Shown here one piece after another: positions 36,891 to 46,998 of a stretch of 64,000 bases of DNA. Made by a program: the position numbers and the translations under genes. Source of the stretch: Chimonanthus salicifolius. Lineage: Eukaryota; Streptophyta; Magnoliopsida; Laurales; Calycanthaceae. The number at the start of each line of letters is the position of its first letter. Within the stretch, counting starts at the first letter, position 1. Under the pieces are notes generated by a model. The model made no database searches. It was given only the letters and a program-made list of their open reading frames with translations, and was not told the origin of the DNA. Location: contig CM023540.1 of NCBI GenBank assembly GCA_013350335.1, positions 62,059,195 through 62,123,194 on the forward strand, given 5' to 3'.

Positions 36891-37387
36891 TAAGCAAAGG
36901 CAACACAGAGCCTATGCAGAGCAGTGTAGTTTCTCTCTTTCATATTTCTTTCCATCGTCCAAGTAACAGACCTGATCTGAATTGAAGCTGCAAGACAATA
37001 GAAAGTAAAAAGAAAAAGCAAAACAGATTTGCAAGCAGGCATTGAAATAAAAGAAAATAAAGATATCAGAATGTGGACGATGGAAGCAAGCAAAAAGAAT
37101 CTTGTTTTTATCTCGGCAGCAACCTTCCAAACTGATAAACGAGAGAATCAGGCAGCAATTTCAGGCAACAGACAGATCTGTATGAAGTGGAGGCGGTGCA
37201 AGTGTGAAAACCAAAAGTAAGCAACATGCATTTGTGACATCTGTTTCAAGCTGCAACACCTATCATACAGCAGCACATGTGTGCAACCCATTGGGAAAGC
37301 AACCAGAAAGAGATGCAAAACAGAGCAATCATCACAAGTAGTGCGCAAACAACAAGGGGTGGTAAAAAACAAAAAGAATTCGATCGG
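36891..37387. other. Sequence between SIRE fragment and ABCC pseudogene
   Basis: No domain recognised. It probably represents an intron or flank of the ABCC gene: the reading frame that gives ABCC similarity from 37388 remains open upstream to 37277 but shows no similarity there. Frames at 36890-37130 and 37148-37423 (minus) are taken as chance. Confidence 0.4.
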
Positions 37388-37582
37388 ATGGTCCCTTTGG
37401 GGAAGCTTCAAGAGAATTACCAAGACAAGATGATGAAGTCCAAAGATGTACGAATGAAAGCGACATCTGAGATTTTAAGGAACATGAGAATTCTCAAGCT
37501 TCAAGGTTGGGAGATGAAGTTCTTGTCAAAGATAATTGAGCTCAGGAAGATTGAAACAAATTGGTTGAGAAATTTGTTTATA
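37388..37582 (+). pseudogene. ABCC (MRP-type) transporter fragment, part 1
   Basis: Encodes VPLGKLQENYQDKMMKSKD, then a segment with RMKATSEILRNMRILKLQGW and FLSKIIELR. This is the cytoplasmic loop of the first transmembrane domain of plant ABCC/MRP transporters, ATP-driven pumps of glutathione conjugates, flavonoids, phytate or similar anions, usually in the vacuolar membrane. Full-length proteins are about 1500 residues; only about 65 are here. The frame runs into the copia insertion at 37588. The frame of this half is shifted by one base against the second half (39307 on), apparently through loss of one A in the run near 37570, so the gene was or became non-functional irrespective of the insertion. 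Confidence 0.85.
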
Positions 37583-37587
37583 CATCA
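37583..37587 (+). repeat. Target-site duplication CATCA, left
   Basis: CATCA precedes the copia LTR and recurs at 39307-39311. It lies within ABCC coding sequence. Confidence 0.92.
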
Positions 37588-37857
37588 TAAAGAAATAGAA
37601 GACACAGAGGAATGAATGAATGGTTCTCCACTGTCTTAACCTTGGAGACCTTTGATATATTTATATTATTTCATCCGAAAATACAGGTATGAATCAAGAT
37701 AATATCTTTGTGAATCAAGATAATATTCTTTACATATAAGGTTACAATCAAATCATCATATAGGGAAATTAGGGATTTCTCTACTGGGTATCCCTAATTT
37801 TGCTCAGGCAATTTCTCTGCTGGAGATTCGTGATATCTTGGCTTCTGAGTGTCAATA
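37588..37857 (-). repeat. Copia LTR, 270 bp, left copy (3' LTR)
   Basis: 270 bases, matching 39037-39306 with about nine substitutions (about 97% identity by eye). Read on the minus strand it starts TATTGACACTCAG and ends TATTTCTTTA, so the usual TG...CA ends have decayed or are variant. The sequence gcgggggaa (complement of 37858-37866) is the adjoining polypurine tract. Confidence 0.93.
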
Positions 37858-38422
37858 TTCCCCCGCAAACTAAGCCGTGGAGGAGGCCAAAGGCCCAGTT
37901 TGGTGGATAACATGTGATGGAGCTTGCGGGGAAGAGCTTTGGTAAAGATGTCAGCAACTTGTGAAAAAGACGGAACAAACTTGGTGACAATAGTGCCAAG
38001 AGCCACCTTTTCCCGAACAAAATGGTAATCAATTTCAATATGCTTTGTGCGGGCATGAAAAACAAGATTGATGGTGAGATGCAAGGCTGACATGTTATCA
38101 GAATAAGAATTGGAGGGGACGAGATATGAAGACCAAGATCACGAATAAGATAAGTGAGCCATGTGAGTTCAGCGGCAGTAGAGGCGAGGGCCCAATACTC
38201 AGCTTCAGTACTAGATCTGGCAACATTAGGCTGTTTCTTGGCAGTCCAAGAGATACAGTTACCGGCGAGATAGGTGCAAAACCCAGTGGTAGAGCAGTGA
38301 GTTGTAGGACATCCTGCCCAATCAGCATCGGAGAAGGCATAGAGTTGCATAGGGCAGTGAGACAGAAGACGAGACCCATAAGTGATAGTCCCATGAATAT
38401 AGCGGAGAATACGCTTCACCAT
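37794..38422 (-). pseudogene. Copia RNase H and pol C-terminus, frameshifted
   Basis: From 38422 down the frame shows RILRYIHGT, then the RNase H motifs SDADWAG and SSTEAEYWALA, ending near LGLHISSP. The reading then moves to another frame (38093-37794), with NLVFHARTKHIEIDYHFV and VADIFTKALP, the standard copia pol C-terminus. The conserved Asp and Glu positions of RNase H are visible, but the frameshift separates the two halves. In an intact element this domain degrades the RNA strand during reverse transcription. The upstream polymerase (YVDD) part is deleted. Confidence 0.88.
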
Positions 38423-38675
38423 CTGAAAATGCAGAAGAGTTGGATTTTGAAGAAGAGTTGGATATCTGCCCGACCAGATTCATTCTTCATGCTGCTGACC
38501 AGCGTCAGGATTCTCACCAACGGTTTCTAAGGATCTGAGATTCAGATCTAAACCATTGGAACAAGAAAACACCTTCTGCTGTCGGGTGAGGTCGCCGCAG
38601 TTTTCATAACCAGACAAGCAGATGCTCCGCCTGCGCTTTTCGAGAATCGATTGAAGAGGATCCTCTTCACTCTCG

Positions 38676-38750
38676 TTCCCGTCTGCTGCCCAGATTTGCA
38701 GATCTGAAGATCAGCCCGTCTGCTGCCCAGATTTGCAGATCTGAACCCCA
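38676..38750. repeat. Short tandem repeat in copia leader
   Basis: Two units of about 37 bases containing ctgctgcccagatttgcag and atctga. They belong to a CAGATCTG-rich leader, similar in style to the leader of the larger copia element at 45000-46650. Confidence 0.75.
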
Positions 38751-39024
38751 TTTCACAGATCTACTGCCAAGAGCAAATCAGCTCATCTGCTGCTTCGTTT
38801 CCACGTCTCTATCCCAGATCTGCCGCCAAAAGCAGATTCGTTCGTCTGCAGCTTCATTTCAGCAACTCTGCCCGTCAGCCGGCCTGCTGTCCGCCAAGCG
38901 CGAATCAGGTCAGCAAGAGAAGAGAAGCATCTCTGTCTGCTGCTTCATTTCAGCCTGTCTCTATCTCGAGTTGGACAGACATCTCGCAGAAACCCGATAT
39001 CTGGCCTTTTGCTCCTGTCCCTCC

Positions 39025-39036
39025 GCTCTGATACCA
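39025..39036 (-). other. Primer-binding site of the copia element in ABCC
   Basis: The minus strand reads TGGTATCAGAGC, a perfect match to the plant initiator-Met tRNA 3' end complement, immediately next to the LTR. Confidence 0.93.
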
Positions 39037-39306
39037 TAAAGAAATAGAAGACACAGAGGAATGAATGAATGGTTCTCCACTGTCTTAACCTTGGAGACCT
39101 TTGATATATTTATATTATTTCATCCGAAAATACAGGTATGAATCAAGATAATATCTTTGTGAATCAAGATAATATTCTTTACATACAAGGTTACAATCAA
39201 ATCATCATAGAGGGAAATTAGGGATTTCTCTGCTGGGAATTCTTAATTTTACTCAGTCAATTTCTCTGCTGGAGATCCGTGATATCTTGGCTTCTGAGTG
39301 TCAATA
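39037..39306 (-). repeat. Copia LTR, 270 bp, right copy (5' LTR)
   Basis: Partner of 37588-37857. The primer-binding site on its left shows it is the 5' LTR of a minus-strand element. Confidence 0.93.
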
Positions 39307-39875
39307 CATCAGTAATGGTAACATTTGTTTTCTGGGGTGCACCAACGTTTATCTTTGTGGTCACATTTGGATCTTGCATGATTATGGGGATACTAATAGA
39401 ATCAGGGAGGACTTCTGTCTGCACTTGCAACATTCAGGATACTGCAAGAGCCTATTTATAATCTCCTTGATACAATTTCAATGGTCATACAAACTTAGGT
39501 TTCCCTTGGCAGAATTGCATCATTCCTACGCCTTGAGGACTTGCAGCCTGATGCTGTTGAGAGGCTCCCTATCGGTAGTTCTGATGTTGCAATTGAAATA
39601 AACAATGGGAATTTCTCTTGGGATCTCTCTTCTACAAATCCATCTCTGAAAGATATAAATCTTAAAGTGTTGCATGGCATGAGGGTGGCTATTTGTGGTA
39701 CAATTGGTTCAGGAAAGTCAAGTCTGCTTTCAGGCATCTTAGGAGAAATGCCAAAGATTTCAGGAACCATTAAATAACGTTGAACAAAGGCTTATGTTGC
39801 TCAATCACCACAGATTCCAAGTGGCAAAATTGAAGAAAATATATGTTTTGGTAAGGAAATCCAGATAAAGGAAGG
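39307..39875 (+). pseudogene. ABCC (MRP-type) transporter fragment, part 2, with NBD1 Walker A
   Basis: Starts in the CATCA duplication with SVMVTFVFWGAPTFIFVVTF (membrane segment of TMD1), then LSALATFRILQEPIYNL and IASFLRLEDLQPDAVERLP, then the start of nucleotide-binding domain 1 with VAIEINNGNFSWD and Walker A GTIGSGKS at 39697-39720. A Q-loop region (AYVAQSPQIPSGKIEENI) follows at about 39790-39850. The ABC signature, Walker B and all of the C-terminal half are missing. Damage: a frameshift near 39407, a TAG near 39470, and stops at 39775 and 39781. Sequence after about 39875 has no ABCC similarity. It could be a decayed paralogue or a captured fragment. Confidence 0.87.
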
Positions 39876-40478
39876 ATGCGCTGGCTGTCTTTGTTTAGCC
39901 TATGAAACTCGACAGAGAAAAATAAAAAGAAGGATCGAGTGACGCTGAATCAACCCGAGCATACAGAAGATGCAGCAGAGTACAACATGCAGACAGAGAG
40001 GAAGAGGCGTCTGTGTAACATCAACCAATCCCTAAATCTTAAACACCATCGTGTAACAGCTAGTGTTCCAAGAAGAAAACAACCAACAAGATACAGAGGG
40101 ATGGTGGCTGATTTAGTTCCAAAGGTAAGAAAATAAAAAGAAGGAATAAAAAAAAGAAGGCTGGGACGGTGGAAACAGACAAAGAACCATAGGCGGCAAT
40201 GTGAAAGGAAAAAAAAAAAAAAAAAACAAGTTGCCGTGCATATAAGGGATCGGCTGATTGAATGGGACCCACTTACCTTGCTAATTTTATTCCTCTTGAA
40301 CACTATAAATTGAAGGCCTGGGCTGCAGAAAGATTCGAACCTGGCTGAAATTTTAAGGAGAACAAGAGGTGAAGGAATTAGTGTGAAAATTAAAATCAGG
40401 GTCCATCATGTTATTCGCTCGGGCTCCACATGATTGAAATGTGTTCCACATATGTACAAACTAAAACGGTGAAATCTA
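39876..40478. other. Flank between ABCC fragment and large copia element
   Basis: No gene recognised. Contains an A run at 40209-40226. Frames at 39939-40136 (plus) and 39950-40303 (minus) overlap and lack features. Confidence 0.4.
40474..40478 (+). repeat. Probable target-site duplication ATCTA, left
   Basis: ATCTA precedes the left LTR; ACCTA (one mismatch) follows the right LTR at 46999-47003. Confidence 0.65.
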
Positions 40479-40801
40479 TGTTGGGGAAATTATAAATTCA
40501 AACACACAATCAAATCACATACGACACAGGATTTACGTAGTTTGGCAAAATTGTCTACGTCCACGGAGTGAGATGGTCAATTCATTAAGAAGAATGGGAG
40601 TTATACAAGGCTATGTCTCTCCTCTCTTTCTCTTGGATTTTCACTATCTTCTTCTCTCACACTCTCAGCCTAACATCAGTTTACACATGCTTAGAATAAA
40701 ACAAACAGAGAAGAGAAATTAAACTAGGGCTTAAGTTATTGGACTGGGCTGGGCCTGAGCCCAAAGACAATCTAGGCCCAATGTTGGGCTGGCCCACAAC
40801 A
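40479..40801 (-). repeat. Copia LTR, left copy (3' LTR), 323 bp
   Basis: TGTTGGGGAAATT...GGCCCACAACA, paired with 46671-46998 at roughly 89-90% identity by eye. The polypurine tract (minus GGAGGGGGAGAT) lies at 40802-40813. Confidence 0.93.
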
Positions 40802-40962
40802 ATCTCCCCCTCCAGCCCCATGAGGAGGAGAACACTGGGACATGGATGTCATCTTCTGTAGAGGCCAGATGCCCCTACGCAGAACTCAAACTTATTTTTT
40901 GGAAGAACTTTGGTGAACATGTCTGTCGGATTGTGGTCTGTACAAATCTTCTTCACATTGAT

Positions 40963-41382
40963 CTATTTTTCATCAATAGCTGCTCTCAACCAGTGATATA
41001 TCAAATCGATGTGCTTGGTTGTTGAGTGATACATTGCATTCTTACTCAAGTCAATGGCACTCTGATTGTCGCAATACACAGTGTAGTCTTCCTGTTTGAT
41101 GCCTAGTTCCCTCAGGAACCCCTTTTCCCAAACTATCTCTTTCCCGGCTTCTGTAATAGCAATGTACCCTGCCTCTGCTGTAGAAAGTGCTACACACTTT
41201 TGTAACTTAGATTGCCAACTGACGGTTTCTCCAGCAAATGTGAAAATATATCCAGAAGTGGACTTACGACCATTAAGCTCACCTGCCATATCTGCATCTG
41301 TATAGCCAGTAATCAACGGGTCTCCACCAAACATGATGCCCATATTCGATGTACCTCGCATGTATCTGAAGATCCATTTCAC
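40963..41382 (-). pseudogene. Copia RNase H domain
   Basis: Frame of 139 codons with IFRYMRGTSNMG, GYTDADMAG, STSGYIFTFAGETVSWQSK, LSTAEAGYIAI and TTKHIDLIYHWLR. This is the complete copia RNase H region. The usual Glu-Ala-Glu of STTEAEY reads EAG here, a substitution next to the catalytic glutamate. The end continues to the polypurine tract without the normal C-terminus, which is out of frame. Confidence 0.9.
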
Positions 41383-41606
41383 TGCCTCTCAATGATCATG
41401 TCTTGGGTTCGACATAAATTTGCTCACCACTCCAACTGCATGTGCAACATCAAGTCTCGTGCAAACCATCCTGTATATGAGACTACCAACTGCAGACTAA
41501 TATGCAATCTAACTCATCTTTTCTCTCTCCGTCTCTGATGAAGGACAACATTCCTTACTCAGCTTGAAGTGAGCGGCGAGAGGAGTGCTAACAGAGTTGC
41601 AATCCC

Positions 41607-42344
41607 TCATGCCGAATCACTCCAGTATCTTCTCAATGTATTTTTCTTGAGACCGGATAATCTTTTTTTTTCTTTCTTTCTATCTCTGTCAATCTCCATA
41701 CCCAAAATTTGTCTTGTAGGGCCAAGGTCTTTCATATCAAATGCCTTTGATAGGTCTGCCTTCAACAACGTGATCAATTCTGAACTCTTTCCAAATATTA
41801 GCATGTCGTCCACATATAACAACTGAATGATAAACTGATCACCCTTGAACCCCTGATAATAAACACATGAGTCACCTGAAGTATGTCTGTATCCTTTCTC
41901 TTTCATGAAAAAATGGAATTTCTTGTACCATTGTCGCATGCTTGTTTCAATCCGTACAAGGTCTTCTTGAGTCAGCAAACAAGATTTTCCTTACCCTTCA
42001 ACCCAAATCCCTCGGGTTGTTTCATGTAGATCTCCTCTCCTAACTCACCGTGAAGAAATGTTGCCTTCATGTCTATCTGTTCAATCTCAAGATCTAAGCT
42101 CGCGGCCAAACCCAACATCACCCGTATGGATCTCATCTTCACCATGTGAGAATATCTCATCGAAATTGATTCCTTTTTTCTGTCCAAAGCCCTTCACCAC
42201 TAAACAGGCTTTATACTTCAGGATTTTGTCTCCGTCCTTTTTCATCTGAAATACCCATTTATTTTGTGGGGCCTTCCTGCCAACTAGTAGATCAACTAAG
42301 TCATATGTGTCGTTCTTCTTTAGAGGCATCATCTCTTCTACCAC
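41607..42344 (-). pseudogene. Copia reverse transcriptase, frameshifted in three pieces
   Basis: Piece 1 (42344-42150) has the start of the domain with NKWVFQMKKDGD, YKACLVVKGFGQKKGINFDE. Piece 2 (42187-41985) has SIRVMLGLAASLDLEIEQID and KATFLHGELGEEIYMKQPEGF. Piece 3 (41978-41607) has the catalytic LLYVDDMLIFG near 41822-41790 and FDMKDLGPTRQILGMEI. The domain is complete in order but split over frames. The part between pieces 2 and 3 is compressed, where the ALYGLKQ motif should be. The conserved D of MDVKTAFL reads as IDMKATFL. Confidence 0.9.
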
Positions 42345-43106
42345 AGCTTCCTCCCAGGGAATACTATCTTTATTAGTTATAGCTTACGAGTAACTTTCAG
42401 GCTCCCCCTCACTGGTCATCAACACATAATCTGAACTCGGGTATCTCCTGGATGAGAATTGCTCTCTAACATACCTCCTCGGTGGTACAACATCCTCAGA
42501 TATAGAAGAACTGGGGGGCTGCTCCCCCTCACTCGTATGTCTATCTCCGTCGTGATCATCTTCCACTGTGTCCTCAACTGAATCATGCATTGGCTCATCA
42601 ACTGTCTCATCAGTAGACATATTTGTTGGCCCACTAACACTGTTACTGTGACTGCTAAAAGAAACATCTGACCCACTGTCGTCTGACTGACTGACTGACT
42701 GCCGGTGCAGGTGAAAAAGAAGGAGTTGTTGTTGACGGAGGTGTGTCTGGAGTGGAGATGGAACCTTGATCTGAGTCACTGGAGTATGTGGGTTTATTGT
42801 TCTCATTGAAGAACTTATCACATGGAATACCACGTTTCAACTCTAGAACATTTTTTACTTGGCTGGGTCCCACGGTCTGTATCTGAACTCTGGATCACCA
42901 AAATCGAGAAAAGCACACAACATCTACTTTACATCCAATTTCTTCCTCGACATATCAGGGATGTGTGCATAGCAAACACATCCAAAAACTTTGAGATGCT
43001 TGTATGAAATTTTTCTGCTTGTCCACAAGTACTCTACCACTTCAACATTTAGGGGAGCTGATGGTGAGCGATTTATGAGGTATACTGCTGTCCTCGCTGC
43101 TTCACT

Positions 43107-43382
43107 CTAAAATTTCTTGGGTAGATTTGCACTGTGAACCATGCAACACATCCATTCAACAATGGTGCAGTTGTAGCGCTCGGTTACACCGTTATGCTGG
43201 AGAGTCCCTGGCACTGTCAACTCATGTCGAATACCATTATTCTTACAAAATTCTCTAAATTCTACCGATGTGTACTCTTCTCCATTGATGGTCCTCAGAC
43301 ATTTCAATTTTCTACCCGTCTCTCTCTCCACAGAGGCAACAAACTCACAAAAGAATGAGAAAGTTTGATATTTGGATTTCAT
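43107..43382 (-). pseudogene. Copia integrase core remnant
   Basis: Contains FVASVERETGRKLKCLR, then TINGEEYTSVEFREFCKNNG, HELTVPGTLQHNGVTERYN and a WMCCM segment. It corresponds to the second half of the DDE integrase core. In intact copia elements the first segment reads RSDNGGEY; here the catalytic Asp position is Ile, so the active site is destroyed. The Glu-containing last motif is preserved. Confidence 0.87.
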
Positions 43383-43681
43383 GAAGTAAATCTAGCACTT
43401 TCTCGTGGAATCATCAATGAAGGTAACGAAATACTTGTTCTTACCCGAGGACTCTACCTCTATTGACCCACAAACATCTCAGTATTCTAGTTCAAGCTTC
43501 TTGACCTTTATGTGGCCTTTTAGATTGAAGGAAGCTCTTGTTTGCCCATGATGCAATGCTCGTAACTGTCTAGCCGTGTGCAATCAGTCTGTGAAATAAG
43601 GGCTTTCTTATGAAGAATCTACAACCCTTTCTCAGTCATATGTGCAAGTCTACGGTGCCATAGATAGAAAACAATCTCTCT

Positions 43682-44104
43682 CTACACTGCATAGATCCTG
43701 CCGGTGCAAACCGTGCCGGTCACAAAATACAGCTGATCTCTGATCACCCCTCTTGCCATGGTAAGTGACCCTTTACTGATCTTACATCGGTCTCCGCCGA
43801 ATGTACTGATGTATCCCTCTGTGTCAAGTACCCTCACAGAAATGAGGTCCAATCTAATGTCAGGCACATGTCTCACATCCTTCAAAACAATCTCACAACC
43901 ATGGCTAGTCTTCATAATAATGTTGCCAACTCCAATGATAAGGGAACAAGCAAAGTTGCCCATCCGAACTGTTCCAAATTCTCCAGATGTATATGTGGAG
44001 AAGAAGCTCCTGTGTGGCGTATAATGATAAGTGGCACCTGTGTCAATGACCCACTCAGATGAAGAAGGGTTAATGGAAAGAATCTCTCCCTCACTGGTGG
44101 TCAC
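43682..44104 (-). pseudogene. Copia aspartic protease and pre-integrase region
   Basis: Begins after gag with SSEWVIDTGATYHYTPHRSF, the protease active-site motif D-T-G-A. Continues with FGTVRMGN, VLKDVRHVPDIRLDLISV and YISTFG, typical of the copia protease to pre-integrase stretch. In an active element it would cleave the polyprotein. It is read in a single frame of 140 codons and lacks the zinc-binding H2C2 segment in this frame. Confidence 0.9.
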
Positions 44105-44199
44105 TATGACAAGAGTACGCTATTCCTGAAATGCTGCAGCTGTGGTGTCTGAAGAGTCTGGCTTTCGTTCATGATATTGCCTAATCTGGTTATTTTCTC

Positions 44200-44262
44200 T
44201 CTTCCACACCCTGCACTAATTCTTAAGATGCCCTGCTCTGCCACAATGAAAGCATTTTCTGG
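44200..44262 (-). pseudogene. Gag zinc knuckle, interrupted by a stop
   Basis: The minus strand reads KCFHCGRAGHLKN, stop, CRVWK: a CX2CX4HX4C nucleocapsid motif in which the residue before the last Cys is a TAG codon. It binds RNA in intact Gag proteins. Confidence 0.88.
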
Positions 44263-44395
44263 TCTCTCTGCCTTTGCTCTGAGATCTGTTACCTCGACCT
44301 GTTCTGTTCTTGTTTCTACAGTCCGGGTGACCATGATTTTTATTTCTGCCCCTATCCTGTGACACGTATGCTCGTGAAGAAGAAGGTGCGATACC

Positions 44396-44968
44396 CTATT
44401 CTTTCCGTCTAACCTCTTCATTCATCAATGCATCCTTGACTGTTTCTAAGGATGTATTGCCACCGGGTGCAGAGTTACTCAAGGTAATCACTAGAGTCTC
44501 AAACGAATCTGGTAGTGTCCCCATGAGAAGAAGAGCCAAAATCTCCTCTTCAAATGTGATCTTCGCACTAGCCAATTGATTCACCATACCCTGAAAGTTA
44601 CTGAGGTGTTCTGATATTGACTGGTTCTCATTGTATATCAATCTCATCAGTCTCTTAATGACAGAAGCCTTGTTCATTAGTGCCTTGCTCTCATACATTG
44701 TAGACAATTTGGTCCACAGTACATCTGCCTTATTTTCATCTGTGACATGGTGAATTATGAAATCATCGACATACTTCTTAATCAGACTCACAACATTCAA
44801 ATGCCTGTATTCCCATTCTTTGGGTTTATCTTTCATATCATCAGGCTTGGATTCATCTCCTAAGATTGGATAATAAAAGTCATCCTCAATCAGGAGGTCT
44901 TGCTTCTGGGTCTTCCATAGAAGGTAATTGCCCGATACCAATTTCATGATTGTAGAACTGGATGCCAT
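44396..44968 (-). CDS. Copia Gag N-terminal part (190 codons, intact frame)
   Basis: Starts ATG at 44968 with MASSSTIMKLVSGNYLLWKT, then a helical UBN2/retrotransposon gag region with LWTKLSTMYESKALMNKASV, LMRLIYNENQSISEHLSNFQ and ILALLLMGTLPDSFETLVIT, ending MNEEVRRKE. This is the capsid part of copia Gag, which packages element RNA in virus-like particles. The frame is open from the ATG to just before the zinc knuckle, where it shifts. It is the best preserved frame in the window but lies in an element broken elsewhere, so production of a functional particle is unlikely. Confidence 0.85.
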   Translation of the reverse strand: MASSSTIMKLVSGNYLLWKTQKQDLLIEDDFYYPILGDESKPDDMKDKPKEWEYRHLNVVSLIKKYVDDFIIHHVTDENKADVLWTKLSTMYESKALMNKASVIKRLMRLIYNENQSISEHLSNFQGMVNQLASAKITFEEEILALLLMGTLPDSFETLVITLSNSAPGGNTSLETVKDALMNEEVRRKE

Positions 44969-46658
44969 TCATGCACTGCCCTTTGTCTTGGTTGAACGCA
45001 AACACCGAAGCAATTAAACAAAGCAAATTAATTTGTAGCCCTACACAAAGCCTAAGAACCTACTCCCTTGCATCCAACCAAACACCCCCAAAACTCCAGA
45101 CCACATGGGTGGTTTAATCAATCATCAAACACATGGCAGGTATAGTATGAAAAATAAATGGCAAATAAAAAAAAAACTGAAATGGTGCTGAATACACCTT
45201 TTCTTTGCGCGTGAGGACATTGGTTGTTCAGTCAACACCAACAATGGGAGACTCCACCTATGCTGCTTGCTGCCTTTGAGCTGGCTGCCTGCGATCGACG
45301 GATCTGCTGGCTGATTTGTTCTCAGGTTGCTTTAGCCGATTCTGGGTGCTTCTGCAACTGCTGCAAATCTATGCTTGCGAGCTAGAATAAGGATGATGAT
45401 CTGCCTGGCCCTTTTCTTCTCAAACAGATCAGGCGTTGGGACGAGGATGCCCCTTCCTGCTTTGTGATGAAAGCTTTCTGTCATGTACAAGAGAGATCTG
45501 GAAACAGATCTGGCTGCTTAGCATCGACAATGCCCCTCTTTCAAACTGTGATACGCGATCACTTGGGTTTTAGCCGATGGTGGGGTCTACCCGTTGCTAT
45601 CTATCGGTGATTTCTGCCGCACTGCTATTGTGAGGTGGATGCCTGCAGCCCTTTCTTTGTCCATGGTGACTGCTTCTCAAACTGAGAAACAACCCCCCTG
45701 CGCTGATTGTATTAGGCCTCACTGGTTTCCTGTTTCAAACCAGCAGCATACGGCTCCCTCTCCTGAAACCCAAACCTGCGCATGGCTGGGAGAAAGGGCC
45801 TGTACTCTCTGGCCGTCGCCGATCTGCTGAGTTCCTCTTGCTGCTGCCGTGCCCTGGCTGCCTCTGGCTCAGATCCTCTTCTCTGTTCTATGCTCCTCTC
45901 ACTGCCTACACTTTCGGCTGAAATCCCATTCTACAGATCTACATCAGATATGGGTGCTGCCTGCGATTGAAAAGAAACCCAAAGCGGGGTTTTGATTTCG
46001 CACGGGAAAACTCTATGTCCACCGCACTGCTCTTGTGCGCTTGCGATGGGATCTGACATCTCTGCCGATATCGTCCTCTGGATTGAAGGGAAGCCACAGA
46101 GAAAAAAAAAAACCCCAGTTCTTTTCTCTCCGGCAGTCGCTACTTCAGGCGATTGTATTCACTTGTCCCATCTCCAGATCTGGCTGCTGTGTTATTTTCT
46201 CAGGAAACTGAGAAACCCAGAGAAAACCCTTTGTCGCTGCTGTTCCCCTTTTGTTATGTTTCCGCCGCCCTGCCTTTGCTGTGTGTTGTATCGCTCTTCT
46301 CAGATCTAGCTGGTTGCTGATCATCCCCCTTTCTGTCGTGGATTGAAGGGAACCCTTCTCCGCCGCTGCTGATCTGTATGGGTTCCAGGGACTGTGCCAC
46401 GATGATGAGAAAACTAGGGTTGAAGGACCCCTTTCGAATGCCCATTGTTCTGGTAAACAGTGCTCTAGCTCACGGCTCTACGATTTTTTTTTCGCTGCTC
46501 TGGGTTCTTGCTGATACTTGTTCTCCTGGATCAAAACAGATTCGTGTCTGCAAACCGACCTAAGCTATTCCTCAGAGCGCCCAACTACTTCTCAAAAAAT
46601 TGAGAACCCTTTGATTGATCTATGATTTGCTTTCCTGTTTGAATTCTACGCACCTGTC
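44969..46658 (-). other. Long leader of the copia element, no gene
   Basis: About 1.65 kb between primer site and gag start. Rich in agatct, gctgct and cagatctgg-like words. The plus-strand frames here (45594-45830, 45992-46309 and others) overlap each other and have no family features. The leader of the 1.7-kb copia element at 38440-39024 has a similar composition. Confidence 0.6.
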
Positions 46659-46669
46659 ACTCATACCAT
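46659..46669 (-). other. Primer-binding site of the large copia element
   Basis: The minus strand reads TGGTATGAGTG, related to the initiator-Met primer site TGGTATCAGAG with two changes, one base from the LTR end. Confidence 0.7.
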
Positions 46670-46670
46670 T

Positions 46671-46998
46671 TGTTGGGGAAATTATAAATTCAAAGAACAA
46701 TCCAATCACATATGAGACAGAATTTACGTGGTTCGACAAGATTGCGTACATGCATGGAATGAAATATTCAATTCACTAGAAAAAAAAATATGAATTATAT
46801 AAGGCTACGTCTCTCCTCTCTTTCTCTCTAATTTTCACTATATTCTTCCCTCACACTCTCTCAACCTAACCTTCAGTTTACACATGCTTATAATAAAACA
46901 AACAAAGAAGAGAAATTAAACTAGGACTTAAGTTATTAGACTAGGCTAGACCTAAGCCCAAAGACAATATAGGCCCAATGTCGGGCTGGCCCACAACA
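46671..46998 (-). repeat. Copia LTR, right copy (5' LTR), 328 bp
   Basis: Starts TGTTGGGGAAATT and ends CCCACAACA; partner of 40479-40801. Confidence 0.93.

Larger units (their letters stand above)
37588..39306 (-). mobile_element. Internally deleted Ty1-copia element inserted in the ABCC exon
   Basis: Two 270-bp LTRs, a perfect 12-base initiator-Met primer site next to the right LTR, a polypurine tract next to the left LTR and a CATCA target duplication define a complete insertion of 1719 bases. Only the RNase H end of pol remains; gag, protease, integrase and most of the reverse transcriptase are missing. It is therefore non-autonomous. The similar LTRs suggest a younger insertion than the copia element at 40479-46998. 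Confidence 0.92.
40479..46998 (-). mobile_element. Near-complete but degenerate Ty1-copia element, 6.5 kb
   Basis: Both LTRs, primer site, leader, gag, zinc knuckle, protease, integrase, reverse transcriptase and RNase H are present in copia order (integrase before reverse transcriptase). Many stops and frameshifts break the polyprotein, so it is not autonomous now. The divergent LTRs imply an old insertion. The domain wording is closest to Tnt1/Tork-like copia as far as can be judged by eye. An unusually long leader of about 1.65 kb separates primer site and gag. Confidence 0.92.

Noticed and set aside
38126..38530. 134-codon plus frame opposite the copia RNase H
   Set aside because: Antisense shadow of the recognised RNase H frame.
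40335..40350. gattcgaacctgg resembling a tRNA T-arm
   Set aside because: No matching A box, anticodon arm or acceptor stem upstream or downstream.
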